A stretch of DNA of 64,000 nt from Rhizobium aethiopicum (GTDB lineage Bacteria; Pseudomonadota; Alphaproteobacteria; Rhizobiales; Rhizobiaceae), in NCBI RefSeq assembly GCF_900094625.1, contig NZ_FMAJ01000015.1, forward strand, positions 62,001-126,000. The letters are read 5' to 3'. Position 1 is the stretch's first letter. Each line of letters starts with the position of its first letter. Position numbers and translations under genes: made by a program. Under the pieces are notes generated by a model that was not told the DNA's origin, did no database searches, and saw only the letters and a list, made by a program, of their open reading frames with translations. Below, piece after piece: positions 1 to 9,374 of the stretch.

Positions 1-893
1 TGCCGTCTTTGTGGGTGGAGCTCAGGGATATCGTCCAGCTCTGGGTCGACCAGGGCGTCAAGCTGTTTCGCGTCGACAATCCGCACACCAAGCCCTTCCC
101 CTTCTGGGAATGGCTGATCGGCGATATCAGGGCCCGCCATCCCGACGTCGTCTTTCTCTCGGAAGCTTTCACCAAGCCGAAAGTCATGTACCGGCTGGCG
201 AAGATCGGCTTCTCCCAGTCCTATACCTACTTCACCTGGCGCAATACCAAGTGGGAACTCGAGCAATATATGCGGGAGCTGACCGAGACGGCGCCGAAGG
301 AATTCTTCCGTCCGCATTTCTTCGTCAATACGCATGACATCAATCCGGATTTTCTGCAGAACGCGCCGCGCCCGGCCTTCCTGATCCGCGCGGCATTGGC
401 CGCCACCCTGTCGGGCCTTTGGGGCGTCTATAACGGCTTCGAACTGTGCGAGGGGCGCCCTGACGCCAAGCGCAAGGAATATGCCGACAGCGAGAAATAC
501 GAAATCCGCGCCTGGGATTACGACCGGCCGGGCAACATCATCGCCGAAATCAGGATGCTGAACCGCATCCGGAACGAAAATACTGCGCTGCATTCACATC
601 TCGGGCTGACGCTGCTGAACGCCTGGAATGACAACATCCTGTTCTTCGAGAAGGCTAGCCAAGCTCGCGACAACGTCCTGCTGATCGCGATCAGCCTCGA
701 CCCCCACAATTTCCAGGAAAGCGATGTCGAGCTGCCGCTCTGGAAGTGGTCGATGGGCGATGGCGGCGCGCTCGACGCCGAGGATTTGGTCACAGGGCAC
801 CGGTTCAGGTGGAACGGCAAGCGGCAGAGAGTGAGCTTCAACCCTCAGATCCTGCCCTTTGCGATCTGGCGCGTTCGCGCAGCGGAGGCATGA
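1..893 (+). CDS. glgE: alpha-1,4-glucan:maltose-1-phosphate maltosyltransferase, C-terminal part (cut by window edge)
   Basis: GlgE extends alpha-1,4-glucan chains using maltose-1-phosphate. The reading frame is open from base 3, so the N-terminal half lies outside the window; about 296 residues are visible. They hold the back half of the GH13 barrel: FRVDNPHTKPFPFWEW contains the nucleophile Asp, LSEAFTKP the acid/base Glu and NTHDINP the third carboxylate, followed by the C-terminal beta domain. The TGA stop sits directly before the ATG of treS, so the genes are co-transcribed. TreS and maltokinase next door make its substrate, which supports GlgE over an ordinary amylase. Confidence 0.92.
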   Translation, partial: PSLWVELRDIVQLWVDQGVKLFRVDNPHTKPFPFWEWLIGDIRARHPDVVFLSEAFTKPKVMYRLAKIGFSQSYTYFTWRNTKWELEQYMRELTETAPKEFFRPHFFVNTHDINPDFLQNAPRPAFLIRAALAATLSGLWGVYNGFELCEGRPDAKRKEYADSEKYEIRAWDYDRPGNIIAEIRMLNRIRNENTALHSHLGLTLLNAWNDNILFFEKASQARDNVLLIAISLDPHNFQESDVELPLWKWSMGDGGALDAEDLVTGHRFRWNGKRQRVSFNPQILPFAIWRVRAAEA

Positions 894-3800
894 ATGGACA
901 CGATGAATCCCGGCAACACCGACCAACCGCTCTGGTACAAGGATGCGATCATTTACCAGCTGCATATCAAATCGTTCTACGACGCCAACGGCGATGGTGT
1001 CGGCGATTTTGCCGGCCTGCACGCCAAGCTCGATCACGTCGCAGCGCTCGGCGTCAACGCCATCTGGCTTTTGCCCTTCTTTCCCTCACCGCGCCGCGAC
1101 GACGGCTACGACATCGCCGATTACGGCAATGTCAGCCCGGACTACGGGACCGCGGAGGATTTCCGCGCTTTCGTGGACGCTGCCCATCAGCGCAATATCC
1201 GCGTCATCATCGAGCTAGTCATCAACCACACATCCGACCAGCATCCCTGGTTCCAACGTGCGCGCCAGGCGCCGGCGGGATCGCCGGAGCGCGATTTCTA
1301 TGTCTGGTCGGACAGCGATCAGAAATTCCCGGAAACCCGCATCATCTTCCTCGATACGGAAAAATCCAACTGGACGTGGGATGCGGTCGCCGGCGCCTAT
1401 TATTGGCACCGCTTCTATTCCCACCAGCCCGACCTCAATTTCGACAGCCCTCTCGTCATGGAGGAACTGCTGAAGGTGATGCGGTTCTGGCTCGAAACGG
1501 GCATTGACGGTTTCCGGCTCGACGCTATCCCCTACCTCGTCGAGCGCGAGGGAACGATCAACGAAAACCTTCCCGAGACGCATGCGATCCTCAAGCGCAT
1601 CCGCGCCGCCCTCGACGCCACCCATCCCGGTGTGATGTTGCTTGCCGAAGCCAATCAATGGCCGGAGGACACGCGCGAGTATTTCGGCGAGGGCGACGAA
1701 TGCCACATGGCGTTCCACTTCCCGCTGATGCCGCGCATGTATATGGCGATCGCCAAGGAGGACCGCTTCCCGATCACCGACATCCTGCGCCAGACGCCCG
1801 AAATCCCCGAGAATTGCCAGTGGGCGATCTTCCTGCGCAATCATGACGAGCTGACGCTCGAGATGGTCACAGACGCCGAGCGGGACTATCTCTGGGAGAC
1901 CTATGCATCCGATAAACGCGCCCGCATCAATCTCGGCATCAGGCGGCGCCTGGCGCCGCTGATGGAGCGCGACCGGCGGCGCATCGAGCTGATGAATGCG
2001 CTTCTTCTGTCGATGCCCGGGACGCCGGTCATCTATTACGGCGATGAGATCGGTATGGGCGATAACATCTATCTCGGCGACCGGGACGGGGTGCGCACGC
2101 CGATGCAATGGTCACCCGACCGCAATGGCGGCTTCTCCCGGACGGACCCGGCGCGGCTTGTCCTGCCGCCGATCGCCGATCCGCTCTATGGTTTCGAGGC
2201 CGTCAACGTCGAGGCCCAGAGCACCGACGCGCATTCGCTGCTCAACTGGACGCGCAAGATGCTGGCGCTGCGCGGCAGGCATCCGGCTTTCGGGCGCGGT
2301 TCGCTGCGTTTCCTCTCCCCTGAGAACCGTAAGATCCTCGCCTATCTCCGGGAATATGACGGCGAGACCCTGATGTGCGTCGCAAACCTCTCGCGACTGC
2401 CTCAGGCGGTCGAACTCGACCTCTCGGCTTTCGAGGGCCGCGTGCCGATTGAACTGACGGGCATGTCACCTTTTCCGCCGATTGGCCAACTGACCTATCT
2501 TCTGACCATGCCGCCCTACGGCTTCTTCTGGTTCCAGCTGGCGGCCGATGCCGACCCGCCGGCGTGGCGCACCGCGCCGCCTGAACAGTTGCCCGATCTC
2601 GTGACGATGGTCATTCGCCGCGGCCTGCTCGATCTCGTAGACGAGCCGCGGCTGGGACGCGTCCTCAGCAACGAAATTCTGCCCGCTTACCTAACCAGGC
2701 GGCGGTGGTTCGGCGCGAAGGACCAGCCGCTTCAGGCGGCGCGGCTGATATCCGCGACGCCGATCCCCTACGCCGATGGGATTGTTCTTGGCGAGCTGGA
2801 AGTGGAGCTGCCGGATCACAGCGAATCCTATCAGCTGCCGTTGGCGGTCGCCTGGGATGACACGCAGCCCTCCGCTCTGACCCAGCAGCTTGCGCTCGGG
2901 CGAGTTCGCCAGGGCAGGCGGGTCGGCTTCCTGACAGATGGGTTTGCGATCGAGCCGATGGCGCGCGGCATTCTGCGCGGCCTGGCCGATCGCTCGCGCA
3001 TCACCGGACGCACTGGCACCCTCGAATTCCTCGGCACCGAGCGGCTCGACCGTCTCAATGTGACCGACGACATGCCGGTCCACTGGCTCTCGGCCGAACA
3101 GTCGAACAGTTCGCTGATCGTCGGCGACGTCGCCATGATCAAGCTGATCCGGCACATCTTTCCGGGCGTGCATCCGGAAGTCGAGATGACGCGGTTTTTG
3201 ACCTGTGCGGGCTACGACCACACCGCTCCGCTGCTCGGCGAGGTCGCGCACACCGATTCCAGCGGGCGCCGCTCGACATTGATCATCGTCCAGGGTGCAA
3301 TCCGCAACCAGGGCGACGCCTGGAACTGGATGCTGAATAATCTGCGTCGCGCGGCCGACGAGCTCGTGCTGAACGACCCGGCGGTCGAGCCCGGCGACGA
3401 CGTCTTCCAGCCGCTGATCAACTTCGTTGCCATGGTCGGCATGAGGCTCGGCGAATTGCATGTCGTCCTCTCCGGGGAAAACGCGGACGAAGCTTTCAGC
3501 CCTGTCGTCGCCGGCGACGATGAGGTTGAGGCGATCAAGAAGGCGGTGGCGGGCGAGGTTGCCTATGCCATGTCGAAGCTTTCCGAACGCGAGCAAAATG
3601 CCGATCCCGCGATCGATCTGCTCGCCCGCCCGCTTCTGGAGCGCCGCTCCGAGCTGGTCGAGCTTGGCGCGCGCCTGGCAGAGAGCGCCCGTGGCACCTT
3701 GATGACGCGCACGCATGGCGACTTCCATCTCGGCCAAATCCTGGTCAGTGAGGGCGACGCCGTCATCATCGACTTCGAAGGCGAGCCCGCTAAAAATCTC

Positions 3801-4175
3801 GCAGAGCGCCGGGCCAAGACGGTTCCGTTGCGCGACGTCGCGGGGCTTCTCCGGTCGCTCAGCTATCTCGTCGCAACCGCCCAGCTCGACAATGACGCGG
3901 TCACCGAACACGAGAGCGAAGTGCGCCGAGACGCCATTGCCCGTTTCGGGCGCCATGCCGAGAAGGCCTTTCTCGATTCCTATTGGCAGGCGGCCTCCGC
4001 ATCGAAGGCGCTCGCCATGCCGACCGAACAACGACGGAGGGTTCTCGATGCCTTTCTTCTCGAAAAGGCCGCCTACGAAATCGCCTATGAAGCCCGCATC
4101 AGACCGAAGTGGCTGCCGATCCCGCTTGCCGGCTTCACCGAAATCGCATCGCGCCTAGCGGGAGTAACGGCATGA
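894..4175 (+). CDS. treS: trehalose synthase / maltokinase fusion
   Basis: A 1093-residue two-domain enzyme. Residues 1 to about 550 are a GH13 trehalose synthase interconverting trehalose and maltose; I place the catalytic residues at D210 (DGFRLDAIPYL), E252 (AEANQWPED) and D318 (RNHDELTLEM). From about 570 to the end is a maltokinase (Mak/Pep2 type) with the kinase loop HGDFHLGQ around D943 and DFEGEP as the metal-binding segment. The fusion can therefore turn trehalose into maltose-1-phosphate, the GlgE substrate. The ATG directly abuts the glgE stop, and the gene overlaps glgB by ATGA. Fused TreS-Mak proteins are known in bacteria with the GlgE pathway. Confidence 0.95.
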   Translation: MDTMNPGNTDQPLWYKDAIIYQLHIKSFYDANGDGVGDFAGLHAKLDHVAALGVNAIWLLPFFPSPRRDDGYDIADYGNVSPDYGTAEDFRAFVDAAHQRNIRVIIELVINHTSDQHPWFQRARQAPAGSPERDFYVWSDSDQKFPETRIIFLDTEKSNWTWDAVAGAYYWHRFYSHQPDLNFDSPLVMEELLKVMRFWLETGIDGFRLDAIPYLVEREGTINENLPETHAILKRIRAALDATHPGVMLLAEANQWPEDTREYFGEGDECHMAFHFPLMPRMYMAIAKEDRFPITDILRQTPEIPENCQWAIFLRNHDELTLEMVTDAERDYLWETYASDKRARINLGIRRRLAPLMERDRRRIELMNALLLSMPGTPVIYYGDEIGMGDNIYLGDRDGVRTPMQWSPDRNGGFSRTDPARLVLPPIADPLYGFEAVNVEAQSTDAHSLLNWTRKMLALRGRHPAFGRGSLRFLSPENRKILAYLREYDGETLMCVANLSRLPQAVELDLSAFEGRVPIELTGMSPFPPIGQLTYLLTMPPYGFFWFQLAADADPPAWRTAPPEQLPDLVTMVIRRGLLDLVDEPRLGRVLSNEILPAYLTRRRWFGAKDQPLQAARLISATPIPYADGIVLGELEVELPDHSESYQLPLAVAWDDTQPSALTQQLALGRVRQGRRVGFLTDGFAIEPMARGILRGLADRSRITGRTGTLEFLGTERLDRLNVTDDMPVHWLSAEQSNSSLIVGDVAMIKLIRHIFPGVHPEVEMTRFLTCAGYDHTAPLLGEVAHTDSSGRRSTLIIVQGAIRNQGDAWNWMLNNLRRAADELVLNDPAVEPGDDVFQPLINFVAMVGMRLGELHVVLSGENADEAFSPVVAGDDEVEAIKKAVAGEVAYAMSKLSEREQNADPAIDLLARPLLERRSELVELGARLAESARGTLMTRTHGDFHLGQILVSEGDAVIIDFEGEPAKNLAERRAKTVPLRDVAGLLRSLSYLVATAQLDNDAVTEHESEVRRDAIARFGRHAEKAFLDSYWQAASASKALAMPTEQRRRVLDAFLLEKAAYEIAYEARIRPKWLPIPLAGFTEIASRLAGVTA

Positions 4176-6370
4176 ATGTTGAACGCTCGGAACTTCTCGC
4201 AGGCGTCGGACATGACGCGCTCTGGGCCCTGATCGAGGGGCGCCATGGTGATCCTTTCTCGATCCTCGGCCCGCACGAAAGCGGCGGCATGACGATCGTG
4301 CGCGTCTATTTGCCGGGTGCCGAAGGCGTCGATCTTATCGAAGCGGCGAGCGGCAGGGTGGTGACGCCTTTCAGCATCGCTCACCCATCCGGGTTGTTTG
4401 CGGCGGCGACAGGCTCGAGGACGCCCTACCGATTGCGCATCAAATGGCCGGACGGCGAGCAGATCACCGAGGATCCCTATAGCTTCGGGCTTCTGCTCGG
4501 AGAGCTCGATCTCCACCTGATATCCGAGGGTACGCATTACAGCCTGAGCCGGACGCTCGGCGCGGTGGAGATGTCGGTCGACGGCGTCGCCGGCGTTCGT
4601 TTCGCCGTTTGGGCGCCGAATGCGCGCCGCGTCTCGGTCGTCGGCGATTTCAACGCCTGGGACGGGCGGCGAAACCCGATGCGGCTGAGGCAGTCCGCGG
4701 GCGTCTGGGAGCTGTTCGTACCCCGGCTGGCGCCCGGCGAAAGATACAAATTCGAAATCGTCGACGCGCATGGAAACTGCTTGCCGCAGAAGGCCGATCC
4801 GGTGGCGAGAGCCAGCGAAGCCGCCCCTTCCACCGCGTCGATCGTCGCATCGTCGACGCGGTTTCGATGGACGGACGACAATTGGATGAAGGGTCGGTCG
4901 CGACAGGAGAGACTGGAGGGACCGATCTCCGTCTACGAGGTGCATGCCGGTTCCTGGCTGCGCGAGAATGGCGGGCGGTCGCTCGACTGGGCCGAACTCA
5001 GCCAGCGGCTCGTTCCCTATGTTCGTGAGATGGGGTTTACCCATATCGAGCTGCTGCCGATCATGGAGCACCCCTTCGGCGGCTCCTGGGGATACCAGCC
5101 GCTCGGCCTCTTCGCCCCGACCGGCCGCTACGGCACGCCTGAGGATCTTGCCTATTTCGTCGACCGCTGCCATGGCGCCGGCATCGGCGTCATCCTCGAT
5201 TGGGTGCCGGCCCATTTCCCCACGGACGTCTGGGGGCTCGCCCGCTTCGACGGCACGGCGCTCTACGAACACGAGGACCCCCGCGAAGGCTTTCACCGCG
5301 ACTGGAACACGCTGATCTACAATCTCGGCCGCAACGAGGTGAAAGGCTTCCTGATCGCCAGTGCGCTGGAATGGCTCGAACGCTACCATATCGATGGATT
5401 GCGCGTCGATGCAGTCGCCTCGATGCTCTACCGCGATTACAGCCGCAACGAGGGAGAATGGATCCCAAACCGCTATGGCGGCCGCGAAAATCTGGAAGCG
5501 GTGGAGTTCTTCAAACACCTGAACAGCATCGTCCACGAGCGCTGCCCGCACGCGATGACGATTGCCGAGGAGTCGACGGCCTGGCCGGGCGTTACCAAGC
5601 CGCCGGAGGAGGGCGGTTTGGGCTTCGACATCAAATGGAACATGGGCTGGATGCACGACAGCCTGAGCTATATCGAGAAGGATCCCGTCTACCGGAGCTA
5701 CCACCACGGCACGATGACCTTCGGCATGATCTATGCCTATTCCGAACGCTTCATCCTGCCGATTTCGCATGACGAGGTGGTTTACGGGAAGGGCTCGCTG
5801 CTCGGCAAAATGCCGGGCGACGAGTGGCAGAAATTCGCCAATCTGCGCAGCTACCTCGCCTTCATGTGGGGCCATCCCGGCAAGAAGCTGATGTTCATGG
5901 GAGGCGAAATCGCTCAGCCCGGCGAGTGGAACCATGACGCGTCGGTGAGCTGGGATGTGCTGGATCTGCCCGCGCATGCGGGAATCCAGCGGCTGGTCAA
6001 GGACCTGAACGGCTTTTACAAGGACGAGCCGGCAATGCAGTTCGGTGATTTCCATCACCAAGGCTTCGAATGGGCGGCGGCGGACGACGCCGTCAATTCC
6101 GTTCTCGGTATGCTGCGTTATGCCCCTGATCGTTCATCCTCGGTTCTCGTCCTCTCGAACTTCACGCCGGTGCCGCGTTACGGCTACAGGATCGGCGTGC
6201 CGCAGGGCGGCGTGTGGGTCGAGCGGGTCACGACGGATGCGCGCGAATACGGCGGGTCCGGCCTCGTCAACGGCGCAGTGTCGAGCGAACCCGCACCCGC
6301 TCACGGCAGGCCGCATTCGCTCTCGCTGACGCTGCCGCCGCTGGCGACAGTCTTTCTCAAGTCGCCTTGA
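4172..6370 (+). CDS. glgB: 1,4-alpha-glucan branching enzyme
   Basis: GlgB moves alpha-1,4 segments to alpha-1,6 branch points on the glucan made by GlgE. The protein is 732 residues, normal for the long GlgB type with two N-terminal beta domains (N1 and CBM48; the second starts near FAVWAPNARRVSVVGDFNAW). Catalytic residues are D413 (DGLRVDAVAS), E466 (AEESTAWPG) and D534 (ISHDEVVYGKG). I chose the ATG that overlaps the treS stop (ATGA). An in-frame start at 4109 lies inside treS, and the residues it adds look non-coding. It is the last gene of the glgE-treS-glgB operon and converges on the next gene. Confidence 0.96.
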   Translation: MNVERSELLAGVGHDALWALIEGRHGDPFSILGPHESGGMTIVRVYLPGAEGVDLIEAASGRVVTPFSIAHPSGLFAAATGSRTPYRLRIKWPDGEQITEDPYSFGLLLGELDLHLISEGTHYSLSRTLGAVEMSVDGVAGVRFAVWAPNARRVSVVGDFNAWDGRRNPMRLRQSAGVWELFVPRLAPGERYKFEIVDAHGNCLPQKADPVARASEAAPSTASIVASSTRFRWTDDNWMKGRSRQERLEGPISVYEVHAGSWLRENGGRSLDWAELSQRLVPYVREMGFTHIELLPIMEHPFGGSWGYQPLGLFAPTGRYGTPEDLAYFVDRCHGAGIGVILDWVPAHFPTDVWGLARFDGTALYEHEDPREGFHRDWNTLIYNLGRNEVKGFLIASALEWLERYHIDGLRVDAVASMLYRDYSRNEGEWIPNRYGGRENLEAVEFFKHLNSIVHERCPHAMTIAEESTAWPGVTKPPEEGGLGFDIKWNMGWMHDSLSYIEKDPVYRSYHHGTMTFGMIYAYSERFILPISHDEVVYGKGSLLGKMPGDEWQKFANLRSYLAFMWGHPGKKLMFMGGEIAQPGEWNHDASVSWDVLDLPAHAGIQRLVKDLNGFYKDEPAMQFGDFHHQGFEWAAADDAVNSVLGMLRYAPDRSSSVLVLSNFTPVPRYGYRIGVPQGGVWVERVTTDAREYGGSGLVNGAVSSEPAPAHGRPHSLSLTLPPLATVFLKSP

Positions 6371-6391
6371 TAGGGTTTCACGTCCTTCCGG

Positions 6392-8017
6392 TCATTCGTG
6401 CGGAGCCGGATGGATGAATGGCCAGGGGCTCGCCTCCGATCCCTTTTCGACAGGAACTTCGATGAGAATGGGCTCATCGAGTGCAAGGGCTTTTTCCAGC
6501 ACCTCCCTCAACTCGCCGGGGCTTGTCGCCCTGAAGGATCGAATGCCGAAGCTCTCGCCAAGGGCGACGAAATCGGGATTGGTCAGATCCGAGCCGAGAG
6601 TGCGGCCCTTGTAGGTCTGCTTCTGGTCGCGCAGCACGTTGCCGTAGGCGGAATTGTTGAAGACGATGGCGACGACGGCGATCTTGTGCTGGACGGCGGT
6701 GGCAAGTTCCTGGACGCCGAACATGAAGCCGCCGTCGCCCGAAACAGAGATCACGGCTTTATCGGGATGGGCGACTTTGACGCCAAGAGCGGTGTTGAAG
6801 CCGAAGCCGAGATTGTCCTGATAGCCGCAGGTCACATATTGGCGAGGCCCATAGACTGGAAAGGCAAAGCGGGCGGTAAAGCCCATCTGGCTGACTTCCT
6901 CAACGAAGAAGCCATCTCTCGGCAGAGCTTCGCGAATGGCATCGAGATAGGCGAGCTGCGGCTGCACCGCAGAAAAACGAGACCTTGCCTCTTCATTGAG
7001 TTTGGCAAATTCACGTGTGCGATCCTCACGGTTGAAACCGGCCAGCGCATTGATCAGCGCCTGCGTTCCATCCCTGGCGTCCGAGACGATGCCGATATCA
7101 GGCTTGAGGCGAACCATTTCGGTGGGGTCGATATCGATGCGGATGATCTTGAGCCCCTTGGGCAGCCATTTCCAGCGCATGAACTGCAATTCGAGCCGGC
7201 TGCCGATGCCGATCAGGACGTCGACCTTCTTCCAATATTCATAGGCGGCGACGAAGTTGAGATGGTTCGGATGGTCGTCGGCGACGATCCCCTTGCCGGA
7301 GCGATGCGACGTGACGGGCGCCTGCAGCAATTCCGCTAACGCGGCAATCTCCGCTCCGGCATCCGCCGCGCCGCCGCCGACCATGATCATCGGATTCGCC
7401 GCGCCTGATATCAGTGCCGCCGCAGCGGCAATGTGATCGGGATTGACTACCGGATGAGGCGCTCGCGTTGCTATGGGAACGTCGATTTCAGGGCCGGCTT
7501 GTCCGAACACGTCCCAAGGGGCTTCGAGCGCTCCCGGGCCCTGGCGGCCGGAGAGCATTTTGCCGATCACCCCCGCCATGACGGGGCCGGCTTCCGACTG
7601 GTGATTGATACGTTCGGCCGTCTTGGTAATCCCACGCATCGTCGCGAGCTGATCCGGCAGTTCGTGCAGTTGCCCTCTGCCTCGGCCGATCAAATGAGAC
7701 ATGATGTTGCCGGTGATGCAGAGCACCGGCGCGTTGGCGCCGTAAGCGGTGCAAAGAGCCGCGCCCGAATTGAGAACGCCCGGGCCGGGCACGACGGTAT
7801 AGGCGCCGATCCGGCCGGTGGATTTGGCATAGCCGTAGGCCATGTAGGCCGCGCCCTGTTCATGCCTGGTGTGGATGAACCGGATCTTGTCGCCGGCGTC
7901 GTAGAGGGCGTCGTTGAAATCATACATGTGGGCGCCGGGGATGCCGAAGACCGTGCCGATCCCATGGGCGACAAGCGAACGAGTGATCGCCTGGCCGGTC
8001 GTTTCTTTCCTGCTCAT
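6392..8017 (-). CDS. ThDP-dependent acetolactate synthase / decarboxylase family enzyme
   Basis: A 541-residue enzyme of the ThDP-dependent POX/ALS/2-oxoacid decarboxylase superfamily. It has the N-terminal Pyr domain with the catalytic Glu at E53 (TRHEQGAAYMA), a middle Rossmann-like domain, and a C-terminal PP domain with the ThDP/Mg motif starting GDGGFMFGVQELATA and ending in VFNNSAYGN. Substrate cannot be read from sequence. It lies 25 bp after an aromatic-type aminotransferase on the same strand, so decarboxylation of the 2-oxo acid made by that enzyme (Ehrlich type) is my inference. GGAG seven bases before the ATG supports the start. True acetolactate synthase is less likely because no small regulatory subunit gene is nearby. 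Confidence 0.8.
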   Translation of the reverse strand: MSRKETTGQAITRSLVAHGIGTVFGIPGAHMYDFNDALYDAGDKIRFIHTRHEQGAAYMAYGYAKSTGRIGAYTVVPGPGVLNSGAALCTAYGANAPVLCITGNIMSHLIGRGRGQLHELPDQLATMRGITKTAERINHQSEAGPVMAGVIGKMLSGRQGPGALEAPWDVFGQAGPEIDVPIATRAPHPVVNPDHIAAAAALISGAANPMIMVGGGAADAGAEIAALAELLQAPVTSHRSGKGIVADDHPNHLNFVAAYEYWKKVDVLIGIGSRLELQFMRWKWLPKGLKIIRIDIDPTEMVRLKPDIGIVSDARDGTQALINALAGFNREDRTREFAKLNEEARSRFSAVQPQLAYLDAIREALPRDGFFVEEVSQMGFTARFAFPVYGPRQYVTCGYQDNLGFGFNTALGVKVAHPDKAVISVSGDGGFMFGVQELATAVQHKIAVVAIVFNNSAYGNVLRDQKQTYKGRTLGSDLTNPDFVALGESFGIRSFRATSPGELREVLEKALALDEPILIEVPVEKGSEASPWPFIHPAPHE

Positions 8018-8042
8018 TCGGAGGCTCCAATGGTGCGTTCGG

Positions 8043-9221
8043 TTACGATTTCAGGCAGCCTACGGCCCGGAGCGCGGCGACGATGGTGTCTGCATCGGCG
8101 AGCTGCATGCCGGCAAGGTTCATGCGGCCGGAATCCGCCATGTAGATGCCGTGGTTTGCCCTGAGCGCGACTGCCGTTTCCCTACGCATGGAGAGATTGG
8201 AAAACAGGCCGCGTTGCCGGCTGATGAAGGCGAGATCGGGAGAGGCAGCAGCCAGCGCCGTGCGATTGCCGTTGACGCGCCGGCACATCTCTTCGAGTTC
8301 GGCGCGCCACATTGCCGTCATATCCGGGCTTTCGAGAATGGTTCTGACGACGACCGCCCCATGGTCCGGCGGCATGGACCAGTTGACCCGGGCAAGGGCC
8401 GCCATGTTGCTTTCCGCCCTTCTGACGTCATCGGCATTGCGGGCCACGACGTAGAGCGCGCCGACGCGCTCGCGATAGAGGCCGAAGTTCTTGTCGCAGG
8501 AATAGGCGATGAGCGCCTCGTCGACCGCATCGAGGATCATGCGTGTCGGCGCGGCATCCTGTTCGAGGCCGTCGCCGAGCCCCTGATAGGCAAGATCGAT
8601 GAAGGGCACCAGCCTGTGCGCAACGAGGAGGTCGGTAATCTCTCGCCACTGCTCCATGGTGAAGTCGATGCCGGTCGGGTTATGACAGCAACCGTGAAGC
8701 AGCACGACGTCGCCTTCCCCGGCAGAAGACAAGGCGGAGACGACGCTGTCGAATTTAATCTCCTGTAACGTCAGGTCGACGAAGGCATATTCCTTTCTGT
8801 CCAAGCGTGCCGAGGCGAAGATCGGCGCATGATTGGGCCAGCTCGGCGTCCCCAGGAGAACCTTCGCCGATGGGGTTGCCGTTTGGATGAGCTCCGCGCC
8901 GAGGCGCAGCGCGCCGCTGCCGCCCGGCGTCTGAATGCCGGCGAGGCGGTGCGCGTATTTCGGCGCGTTTCCGAAGATGATCGGCTCGAGCAGGCGCACG
9001 AATTGTAGATCGCCTTCGGGGCCAAGATATTTCTTGCTTTCCTGGGTTTCGAGAAGAACCTGCTCCGCCGCCTTGACGGCGCGCATGACGGGCGTGCGTC
9101 CCATGGCGTCGCGATAGACGCCGACCCCGAGATCGATCTTTCCGGAGCGCTCATCGCCCTGAAACGCCTTGATGAGTGCAAGCAGGCTGTCGGCTGGCCG
9201 GTTCTTCAGTTGCTCAAACAC
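8043..9221 (-). CDS. aromatic amino acid / aspartate aminotransferase (class I)
   Basis: A 392-residue PLP-dependent class I aminotransferase of the AspC/TyrB type. The N-terminus has the family signature GKIDLGVGVYRD, the middle has HNPTGIDFT, and the PLP-binding lysine lies in SCDKNFGLYRERVGA. AspC and TyrB share these motifs, so aspartate and aromatic substrates are both possible. Start is GTG at 9221, preceded by GGAGG with seven bases spacing. It is the first gene of a two-gene operon with the ThDP enzyme and is divergent from an Lrp/AsnC regulator gene. That arrangement suggests amino-acid-responsive control. Confidence 0.88.
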   Translation of the reverse strand: MFEQLKNRPADSLLALIKAFQGDERSGKIDLGVGVYRDAMGRTPVMRAVKAAEQVLLETQESKKYLGPEGDLQFVRLLEPIIFGNAPKYAHRLAGIQTPGGSGALRLGAELIQTATPSAKVLLGTPSWPNHAPIFASARLDRKEYAFVDLTLQEIKFDSVVSALSSAGEGDVVLLHGCCHNPTGIDFTMEQWREITDLLVAHRLVPFIDLAYQGLGDGLEQDAAPTRMILDAVDEALIAYSCDKNFGLYRERVGALYVVARNADDVRRAESNMAALARVNWSMPPDHGAVVVRTILESPDMTAMWRAELEEMCRRVNGNRTALAAASPDLAFISRQRGLFSNLSMRRETAVALRANHGIYMADSGRMNLAGMQLADADTIVAALRAVGCLKS

Positions 9222-9276
9222 AATTCCACCTCCCGTTTTTGAAGTCGTTGCCGGAGATTAACGGAAGTTTCGCGGC

Positions 9277-9355
9277 GAATTTCTGCGATTATCTCCTTTC
9301 GGGGGTGTAGCGATGCAGACAATCGGCGCACAACGGCTATATTGCGCAGAAATTC
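9277..9355. promoter_or_regulatory. perfect 11-bp inverted repeat pair between aminotransferase and Lrp gene
   Basis: GAATTTCTGCG at 9277-9287 and its exact complement CGCAGAAATTC at 9345-9355 face each other across the divergent intergenic region, 68 bp apart start to start. Lrp/AsnC proteins bind several spaced sites cooperatively and usually control the neighbouring gene, so these are candidate operator sites. Function is inferred; the repeat is directly visible. Confidence 0.5.
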
Positions 9356-9374
9356 CCCTATGAGAGGGCAGGCC

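Noticed and set aside
4085..6061. 658-codon antisense frame over glgB
   Set aside because: Shadow of a high-GC gene; the plus frame has all GlgB catalytic motifs.
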